Source: Entonaema liquescens
Lineage: Eukaryota; Ascomycota; Sordariomycetes; Xylariales; Xylariaceae
Direction: 5' to 3'
Assembly (NCBI GenBank): GCA_902805475.1
Contig: CADCSX010000010.1
Coordinates: forward strand, 992,001 to 1,056,000
Length of the DNA stretch: 64,000 nt
Part shown: in pieces, positions 56,245 through 64,000 of the stretch
Numbering within the stretch: the first letter of the stretch is position 1
Layout: each line of letters opens with the position of its first letter
Position numbers and translations under genes: made by a program
Notes under the pieces: model-generated
Databases searched by the model: none
The model's input: the letters and a program-made list of their open reading frames with translations, nothing else
What the model was told of the DNA's origin: nothing

Positions 56245-58132
56245 ATGGATTCACTCATTAAGGAATTCAGAACGGCATATACCGAGATGAAAGGTGATCG
56301 ACTGGCCGAAACCATTCGACCAGATATACAGGTGTATGGAACGAAGTTACAGTCTATTTGGGGCCGAGGAAACCAACGGGATGCCACAGCCGACTTGAAT
56401 TTCCTTTTCTACACGGACCCTTCGCGTCCTAGGCTCTCTCAAGAGGAGACAACGGGTTGGTTCGAGATTTACTTCTCATATTGGAATGCGGTTGGAGAGA
56501 TACTTGCCGTAGAAGGTCTACGGAATGATGCGAAGGTATGCCTCGATTTTATTTTGTTGTTGTCTTCATTTGGTTAGTTGGTAACCTCTTCGCCACGCTG
56601 GAATCTTATCTTTGACACTTAGCTAACGCTAGATCATCGCTAATGTGTAGAAGTCGTCCAAACCATCGTGGACAAAGGTGTATGAAGCGTGGAAGAACTT
56701 AACGCTACAAGTTATACGTGGGTATACGCATCATGAATTTGAGAACTGGACAATCCCGTGTCTCTACGTTGCGGGTAGGTATTTACGGTTGTTTGCCATC
56801 CGAGCAGACGAGGAGAGAAAAACCAGCACCGAATATAGCGCAGAGACTGTCATGCAAGATGACTTCGACCCAGAGTACGAAGAGCATAAGATGCTAGAGG
56901 ACTGTACCCGACATCTTAATAGAATTTTTCAAACCTGTTTGAATGACAGGTACTTGGCACACCCACTGTCCTTCATGACTCATGGCTAACTCATAATAAG
57001 GGCGCCGCTAGAAGAATCACGGAAATGGGGCATCTACTATGCTATCAATCTTCTATTCAAGAGTTATTTTAAGCTTAACTCTGCCACACTATCCAAAAAT
57101 GTCCTGAAGGCGATACAAGCAGGCCGGGGAGATATGCCGTCGCTCGACAAGTTTCCTAAGTCGCAGCAGGTCACCTTCAAGTATTATGAAGGAGTATTAG
57201 CATTCCTCGAAGAGAACTACGTGGAGGTATGTACACTATTCCATCTTGATGTATTTGGGTACTGGCTAATGAGACTAAGGCCGAGCAACATCTTACTACC
57301 GCCTGGCATATGTGCCACAAAGATTCCAAGAGGAATCTTGAGTACGTCCACAAGTTTTAGCGATACGCCTACTTCATATGCTTACACTTCTCAGGCTAAT
57401 ATTGACCTATCTTATTCCGTGCCATCTTCTTACAACACATACGCTACCTAGTTCCAAACTACTCGAACCATTCCCACGGCTACAGCAACTCTTCTTACCT
57501 TTAGGTGCAGCAATAAAGAAAGCTGACCTTCGCGCATTCGACGCTGCGCTACGGGATGGAGAAAACGAGTTCATAAAGCGACGCATATATCTCACCCTGG
57601 AACGTGGTCGCGACATCGCTTTGAGAAACCTTCTCCGAAAAGTGTTCATCGCAGGTGGCTTTGAAGAAGGGAAAGATGGCGGTCCGCCTGTCCGTCGCAC
57701 GAGGATACCGGTGGCTGAGTTTACTGCTGCGATAAAGATCAGTGGCGGAGGAGACATCGATACTGATGAGGTAGAGTGTCTCCTAGCTAACATGATCTAT
57801 AAGGTATGAGTTATTTTCGTTATAGTTTTCATGAGTCTTGAAATATGGTCTATTGGTGCGTGGGACAAGCAGCAGGCTGTTTGGTCCTTATGTTTAGCGT
57901 GCCAGTGTCCTGTATTCTCAGTTTGGCGTCATGGCGTGGAGTTTCCCGAAGCCCTTTTTTTTTTTTTTTCCGCAAGCGCGTATTTCCTTATTTGCGTGCC
58001 CATGATGTCCTTTTTGTATGAGTCACTAATGGTGTAAACCTATTACAGAACTTAATGAAGGGATATATCGCCCACGAGCGCGGTATTGTGGTACTAAGTA
58101 AAAATGGCGCCTTTCCCGGGACGAAAGTCTGA
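56245..58132 (+). CDS. csn12: CSN12-like PCI-domain protein
   Basis: Homologue of yeast Csn12 (Thp1/Sac3-associated PCI family), which works with Thp3 in transcription elongation and mRNP biogenesis and was first found with the COP9 signalosome. Six exons: 56245-56535, 56651-56949, 57001-57226, 57280-57341, 57395-57803 and 58049-58132, 456 residues with every junction in frame. Landmarks: YEAWKNLTLQVIRGYTHHEF, ESRKWGIYYAINLLFKSYFK, KYYEGVLAFLEENYVEAEQH, TYLIPCHLLTTHTLPSSKLL and the C-terminal PCI/winged-helix part (GENEFIKRRIYLTLERGRDI, CLLANMIYKNLMKGYIAHER, ending in LSKNGAFPGTKV). The last intron is unusually long (245 bases). The start ATG follows AGCC. Intact, and so a good control showing that not every gene in the window is frame-disturbed. 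Confidence 0.95.
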
Positions 58133-60031
58133 GTCAGTAAACTGAATGGGTGGGTAGAGAAGTGAGGAACATATCCGTCTTCTGATAGAATGAGGCGATG
58201 AGCAGGCGGCACTTTAAATACGTGCCTCTAGTCTAGGCAGCTAAAGGATGCTGACCGAGGAACGATATTGAGTTGCCTTGCATAGAGGACGCGGCTGACT
58301 TGCGGGTGCGGGGAAGAATGCGTGTCACTAGATTCGGGTATGTTTAGATCCCGCGCTGCAATTCTTCTTAGTTCGTTTATAGAACGAATGAGAATGCAAA
58401 ATGCGTCTATAGGTGGATGTATCATCAGTTGTGCTAAGCCTTCATATTGTAATACATGTGTTGCGCTATTGAAAGCTTCACTTCTGAGTCGTTTCATCTA
58501 TTTCTGAAAACGGTATAGCAACACCGACTCTTAGCGAGTGTGGGCGTACAATTAAAACGATTCGATAGAACACTGCCCAACACAACTTAGTCCAAATTTC
58601 TTTCTCATGGAGAAAAGGTTACTTATAAAAAAGGACATGTAATTCATACCATAAATCAGATATCCCGGGGAAGAGACCGCCACACTCGTTCTAGCCATTC
58701 TTCTATGCGAGATTACTGGCTTACATCCATGCCCTCAGCACGGGTGAATGCGGAGTGAGTGACTCACACAATCCCTCCCGTCATCCCTTGGTCTTTGCTT
58801 CTTTGGAACGGCGAGTGGGGGCCATATGCAACCACTTTAACTCTCCAGACCGGGGTGTGTGTGTAAGTGTGTGTGTGGGGGGGATCTTGTGTGGTGACGA
58901 GAAACAGTACTGAGTTAAGATATGTACGTGCCCGCTGACGGACTGGGACGGGTACCTAATAAGAAGCATGTATGTAAGCACCTAATGCAGAAAATAATAA
59001 GCCATTGACGAATCAGCATAGATGCAAAGTTCTTGTTGGTTGCTCGCTTGCTTCTCGACTTGCTTTTTACAGGTAGCTACTTGGTCGATTCTTGCATTCG
59101 GGCACTACCCAGTGTGCTGAAGGCAAGATCCATCTCAAAGAAGTAGTTGATGAGCGGGGAAGACACCACACAAAAGCTCCTATGTCCGGCTTGTGCGTTT
59201 CATGTCGACCTGAACATCGCGAGATTCATAATAAATCGAATAGGTAAAGACACTGGGAAATATATACAAGAACATAATTCATTAGTATTGCATGCGTTAT
59301 CTCCTCAAAGCCCCTGGTCTGGTATCTCAGAAATAAGTAAGACCAGGGGAAGAAAGCAGCTACCGGCTGCTGTCAAAGATAGTCTAGAACGTAATAATAC
59401 AGGTGATATTCATGAGACCTCCTCTGAGCGCATTCGCATTTCTCGCGATCCGTTGTTTTTTTTTTCTTATTCGTACCCATCTCCTCGTTATTCGGCCTTT
59501 CCTCGCTGAAAGGGCATTTCCGGCTTTCCTTCGTACACTAATCCCTCTAGAACTCGTAATGTTGGTTTTTTTTCTCCCGGCGTTTTCTCCACATGAGTAA
59601 GGAGTAGGGCTCATTCGCCCGCCATAACAGAATTCTGCTATCCTCGATGAGCCAAATTGTTGCGAGGATAATAATGATACAAGAACTGGCCGAAGAAGAA
59701 AAAATGACAGTATCCTCTGTGAAAAGAAATAAGAAACCCAAACGCCGTTGATATGGTATTTATCGCCGTTGTGCCCCGAACCAAAATCCCGGAATCTTTG
59801 AGAGCGTGATGATAGGAAATGCAAAAAGGGTATGGAGACGTTGATCATTAGTGCTTTTTTAGTTGATGGGGTCGGGGCGTAAAAAAATGACTGGTAAGAA
59901 ACAAGCACGGAATAGAGAAATTATAATGAGTAAGATAAAGCGTATTAAAAGAAGTGGCGGTTGCTTCGTGGAGTGTTTCTAGAGGGGGTTGTTAGTGAGT
60001 CGTAGCGACGATATGAGCCCGATGTGATTGC
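58133..60031. other. Intergenic region, no gene seen
   Basis: Convergent 1.9-kb spacer between CSN12 and the leftward BTB gene. It contains GT-rich (58850-58880) and T-rich (59455-59470) simple sequence. A 120-codon frame at 59147-59509 has a CPAC motif but no other support. Confidence 0.5.
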
Positions 60032-60994
60032 TTACTGAGTGGTAGAAATGTCGTCGACGTGATTGCATAGAGCGACAAAGAGGTCGAAGAAGAGTTGAGT
60101 ACCGCCGTTGAACATTTCTAGCTGCATGGTGCCGCTTCGTTTGAAGGTGCTGCGGCTCCGGATGATGAGAGCGAGATAGTGCGCTCGCAACTTGGAGTCA
60201 GTATCTGGTGTATTGGCATATGCATAACGCGCCGACGCCAAGATGGTGCTACACTGAATACCAGACTCTGTTAAGGTATTGTCAGTATGTGGGTCTATAG
60301 GCAGTTGACCGAAACGATCGTAGTGACTTACGAAGACCCTGTTTACGCAAGGCGACTCGCTTGAGTTCCTCGAGACCATATTTCTCGGCTGTGCAGTAGA
60401 TGACGGTGTCTTTCAAAACATCTCCATCAACGCCGCGATGGTAGACGGTTGACTCTTTCGAGCCGCGATCGTCATCCTCGATCTGCTCAATCTCCCACGA
60501 GTTCCGACGCTTATTGTGGAGCAAACGAGGATAGTAGTCTCCCTTGTATAGATATTCTAAGACAGACGAGAAGATCTCGGGCTCCTCGTCGGGAAGATGA
60601 ATGCGCTTGGAATTCTGGCCTTCCATGTACTGGTTCGACAAGGCTTGCTGGAACCATGGCGAAGCGCAGAGAACGTCCTCGTGGGCGGCGAAGATGCGTT
60701 GATCGCTACCGATGACCAGAGTGACGATGGAAGGAGTTAACGTGCTGCGACAACGATGTTAGTTAAAATGAATCCAGGAAGAAGAATAATGGAACTAAAT
60801 ACATACCCAGTTGGTGAGAGTGCAGTCTCCATCGGTACGTTCGAGGATGTCGCAGTCGCTGGACGGCGATGCTGTCGAGGTTCATGTCGACTCTTGGAGA
60901 CTCCACTACTTTTACTGAAGGATGAGCTGGACTTGTTGACCTTTTGAGTCTTGGAAAAGCTCTTGGTCGCCGGCTCGAATCGTCGACCGAACAT
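60032..60994 (-). CDS. BTB/POZ-domain protein
   Basis: Three exons, 60994-60807, 60744-60332 and 60267-60032, 278 residues, both introns about 63 bases and in frame. The first 60 residues are Ser/Lys-rich and basic. The BTB fold begins in exon 2: LTPSIVTLVIGSDQRIFAAH, EDVLCASPWFQQALSNQYME, the acidic IHLPDEEPEIFSSVLEYLYK and GDYYPRLL, then an inserted acidic loop with EIEQIEDDDRGSKES, and IYCTAEKYGLEELKRVALRK, the usual post-BTB helix pair. Such small fungal BTB proteins are widespread; BTB domains mediate dimerisation and often recruit cullin-3, but no partner domain is present to say which role applies. Intact. Confidence 0.88.
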
Positions 60995-63018
60995 TTTGAT
61001 GAGTGAATGAAGGAACGAGTGGTTTTATTAATTTATCTTAAGCTTCCGACCGAAGGAATGGCCCCCTCAATATCGCAGAAGGTGCGTTTGGATCACCGAA
61101 ATCCAGTTGATTTCAAGACTTCAATTAGGACGATAGAAAGTTGAATAATGGGATCTGGCAGTTGCGACGATGAACAAATAACTTGGAAGAAAAAAGACGA
61201 CAAGATGAGATGATCAGATGATAAATGTCCTACCTTACCTGCCCGAGGCTCCAATGTTGCGGATGATTGAATAGAAAGAAATTTTCGGGCGGTGCCCTCC
61301 TTATATAGCGATAGACCCATGTCAGGCTGTATGTGAGGATGCATGGTGCTGTACGGTGCTGTATGGGTGCTGTAATCCGTATATTCCAGGCAAACACGTT
61401 AAATTGGTGATGGTTGTTGGCCCACGCGTCGCACTCAAACCCGATATTCTCGCGCTTTCACATGACTTAGCTCCACCACTTAAATCATTTTCGGTTTAGC
61501 GCGATACGCCTACTCCCTGCTTATTTCGGTGACAGAGGTGCCACTAGGGTGCCACAGAAAGGGGGCCAAGCACCTGAAGGGATGGATTAGTGGGGGTGAT
61601 CAGGCTAACTCGCTAGGTTTAATAGGGAGCTTGCAGGGTCTCGAGGTAGGTAGCAGCTACAGCAGTTACAGTACACTGCAGCAGAAGCTGTTAGGAATTT
61701 AAGACACGAATTTGGGTTTGACTTTATCAACATTTTTCGTTTCCATTGAAAAACTCCAAAGTTCCATTAAATGAATTTCAGGGTTCTATTCTAACTGCCT
61801 TACTTACATCTTACCATCTTTGGCTTGAATCTTTGCTCTCAAATCCTCAATTGAGAAACTAGACTCGGCTCTTGTCCCCCGGCTGAGGATGAGAATGGCT
61901 CCGAATGGTACCAAAATGTGCCGTCACACTCGACGAGTCATAGCCTGGAACTAGTCTCAGGGGTTTTCCCCCGGGATGGATGATGGATGGTGGATGGTGG
62001 CATCTTCCATCTGATGGCGCACCATTCATTTTTGTCAACCCCGTTTGTACTGTGTCTCCAATGGGTAGGACAAGATGAGCCAGCCATCTTTACCTGAGTA
62101 CTCAGATTGATTGTCTATTACCAGAACTATTACCAGAAATATTACCAGACCAGAGCACAAGATCTCACGTCGCGACTTAGCCCCCAATTATCCGATCAGG
62201 CAATACTTTACGCAAGATCAAATTCTTCGCAGGATCACATAGCTTGCCTCGATTGAAAATGCTCATCTCGAAGCACAACACAATCCACCCAACAGCTGCA
62301 GCATAAGCCTTGGTGGGTCGCAAATGGAGCCATTCCAAGTCCCCGGGGCTGCATGCCCCGTCTCAATCCTTTTCCCGGGATGATCCCATCATGCAGGTAG
62401 CTTCTACTATGTACTACCCTTTTCTTCATGTTCCTCAGTCACAGCTCTCGCCTGTTCCTGTTAAGATAACAAGAAAAGTCGCCGTATCAGTATTCTATAT
62501 TTCCATGGTACACCACCAACTTCTCTCCACGCTGTCGCTTATCTTACAGCTTGGCATTATCAGTTTTCCAAGTATGAAGTGCAATTCTTACATCCATAGA
62601 AGTCTACTTACTTGCCTTGAAAAGAGGGGCATTGACAACGAAGCATTCTGATTCGCCTCACTTTGACCTTCTACCTTTTTTCCCATAACATTGAGACAAG
62701 GCCAGTGGCGTAGTCTCGACCTCTATTTCTTATTAACACCCCTTTCCATTTTCTCCTTTACATTACTAATACGATTTGGACTATGGCACATAGGCAATCA
62801 AAATACAATTCGACGAAATGAATTTATGGCAACTACTTTTATATTGGAGCCCCAGAGCCGAGCGGCATTTTTCTTCGAAAGAGATAACACCGCCTCACTC
62901 TATTATAGTTATATCTATTTCCAAAATCTTGTCCAAATAGAAGTGGCATTTATGTAAAGCCCAAAGCTATAACCCATCCTCTCTTTATGAATTTAGTCAA
63001 GCCGGGATCCAGCCCAGC
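60995..63018. other. Intergenic region, no gene seen
   Basis: 2 kb with the promoter of the BTB gene at the left. Short tandem words occur (ATGGATGG near 61977-61998; TATTACCAGA repeated at 62115-62145). Open frames lack domains. The right end borders the small secreted-peptide frame. Confidence 0.5.
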
Positions 63019-63213
63019 CTAGTTGCCATGGCTCCTCGAGTTGAGTTGCACTTTTCGTCTGTCTTCTTGGACATGTGCGAAATTTACGGGCTTCAAGACT
63101 TGGTCGGCAGTGTCGCGGGTAATGGCATAAGAGCCAGCTCGTGTATCGCGTGCTGTCGGGATGACGCCACCCAAAGTTGCGGCTGCGAAGAGAATAATGC
63201 TGGCAAACTGCAT
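63019..63213 (-). CDS. Possible small secreted peptide
   Basis: A 64-codon frame starting at an ATG and opening with a good signal peptide (QFASIILFAAATLGGVIPTA). The mature part (about 44 residues) is polar and contains no cysteine; it includes GSYAITRDTADQVLKPVNFA and a basic end. No intron and no homologue recognised. Codon use is unremarkable. Signal peptide plus short length are the only support, so it could be a chance frame. Confidence 0.42.
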   Translation of the reverse strand: MQFASIILFAAATLGGVIPTARDTRAGSYAITRDTADQVLKPVNFAHVQEDRRKVQLNSRSHGN

Positions 63214-63870
63214 TTTGAATATTTGAATCGTTTATTGAAAAGGTTGTCTTGTGGTAAGTTGGTATACTGAAATGAAATGAGAAAGCCAAGTGGGCGTTGT
63301 GCCACGAAATGAATGTGTTGAAGACTTTGAAATCGTGATGTTCACGAAATGACTTGGGTGAGTTGATAGAAGACAAGAAAAGGAATACTTGGAAAAAGGC
63401 TACATCACTAGGCTCACCTAAGATCTAACGAGTTTTTTATATATGAAATTGATTTATTGTTTCTTGGATCAGACACCGTCAATACAAGGTATTTGCGTTC
63501 TCTTTCATGCTTCGTCCAAACATAGCACAGCCGACATACCAAAAGGTATCATACGTCCCTATTCAACAAAAAGGCAGCACATGTCTTGCCTTTGAGCTTC
63601 GAATTACGTACAGCTTTCTCTCATTTTGCTCCACGCCAACCACAATGAACTATACAATCGTGCTAGTAGACCCTTTATCCGTTACCTTTAAGGTGGAATG
63701 AATGAACCCAAAATCCCAGCCAGAAACCGCGAGTGAGCCATTAGGTATCTTAACCATATGGAGAAACCCCTATTTTCTTTCAGATGTACATGCCAAACCC
63801 AAGAGACCCGTGAAAAGCATATAGATACGAAGATCTATGATCCCTTGCGAAAATCGACACGGCTCAATGT
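63214..63870. other. Spacer, no gene seen
   Basis: Promoter side of the small secreted-peptide frame and 3' flank of the partial gene at the right edge. A short plus-strand frame (63507-63701) has no supporting features. Confidence 0.4.
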
Positions 63871-64000
63871 CTAATTAAAACCAGGAAATGCAAGCCGTCG
63901 CCATCGCTCTCCCAGAGAGAATATCTCTAGCGACAGTTCGTCTTGCAAAGCTCTCTTTCGCGCCGAATCCAAGAGCTCGCGAGGAACAGACTCTGCTCCC
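63871..64000 (-). CDS. Partial gene at window edge (C-terminal end)
   Basis: One minus-strand frame is open from the window end to a TAG at 63871-63873. It reads a charged, helical-looking segment (VPRELLDSARKRALQDEL, SLEIFSLGERWRRLAF). The other two frames on this strand are less protein-like. It is probably the last exon of a gene extending beyond 64000. Too short to identify. Confidence 0.35.
   Translation of the reverse strand, partial: GAESVPRELLDSARKRALQDELSLEIFSLGERWRRLAFPGFN

Noticed and set aside
59147..59509. 120-codon frame with a CPAC motif
   Set aside because: A single Cys pair is not enough; the rest ends in low-complexity Phe/Ser from a T-run.
1..64000. CRISPR arrays, bacterial operons or phage modules
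   Set aside because: No regularly spaced repeats or bacterial gene layout; all evidence is eukaryotic fungal.

Overview
The window is about 64 kb of nuclear DNA from a filamentous ascomycete (Pezizomycotina; a Sordariomycete, perhaps Xylariales, is my guess). The evidence is short GT-AG introns (mostly 45-75 bases) with CTAAC-type branch points, two Zn2Cys6 regulators, HET-domain loci, fungal-type eL20, RNase P p30 and CSN12 genes, an intron-bearing tRNA-Leu(CAG), TAGGTA-rich intergenic DNA, and AT-rich repeats that look mutated by RIP (repeat-induced point mutation).

Layout. 1-3.2 kb: gene-free, with short tandem repeats. 3.2-6.3 kb: Zn2Cys6 factor with a frameshift inside its zinc cluster. 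6.3-10.2 kb: no gene seen. 10.2-13.9 kb (-): BRCT protein. 15.1-16.9 kb: HET protein. 17.6-18.2 kb: weak gene. 18.7-20.1 kb: Thr-rich secreted repeat protein. 20.8-21.7 kb (-): RNase P subunit p30. 22.5-23.0 kb: zinc-ribbon protein. 23.7-24.3 kb: two-pass membrane protein. 24.6-26.0 kb (-): LigD-type 3'-phosphoesterase protein. 26.7 kb (-): tRNA-Leu. 27.1-28.3 kb (-): Ser-rich secreted protein with a carbohydrate-binding-like C-terminus. 29.6-30.3 kb (-): thaumatin-like secreted protein. 30.3-35.3 kb: two inverted copies of a 312-bp MITE around a broken HET fragment. 35.3-37.6 kb (-): multi-pass membrane protein. 39.2-40.8 kb (-): ankyrin protein. 42.0 kb: 33-bp-arm hairpin. 42.4-42.8 kb (-): small cysteine-rich secreted protein. 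43.3-49.6 kb: three methyltransferase-related loci. 50.0-51.8 kb: a TA-flanked Fot1/pogo-like element reduced to AT-rich sequence. 52.1-54.4 kb: second Zn2Cys6 factor. 54.6-55.7 kb (-): ribosomal protein eL20. 56.2-58.1 kb: CSN12. 60.0-61.0 kb (-): BTB protein. 63.0-64.0 kb: a small secreted peptide and the edge of another gene.

How the parts relate. Conserved housekeeping genes (RNase P p30, eL20, CSN12, tRNA) are interleaved with accessory genes: secreted proteins, HET and ankyrin loci, and an O-methyltransferase group beside a Zn2Cys6 regulator and a mutated transposon. The 43-54 kb block looks like a decaying secondary-metabolism island. No backbone enzyme (polyketide or peptide synthase) is present.

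A recurring feature is that several otherwise well-conserved genes are interrupted by a single-base gain or loss, mostly in short homopolymers (about 3495, 13250, 20877, 37463, 40163 and 48909). Both gains and losses occur, including in an essential gene, so sequencing or assembly error is the simplest reading. The nonsense codon in the methyltransferase at 44.6 kb is a different kind of change, C-to-T in a CA context. The most unusual biological signal is the mutation spectrum of the AT-rich repeats: almost all C and G is lost except in CpG, and the transposon ends are untouched.
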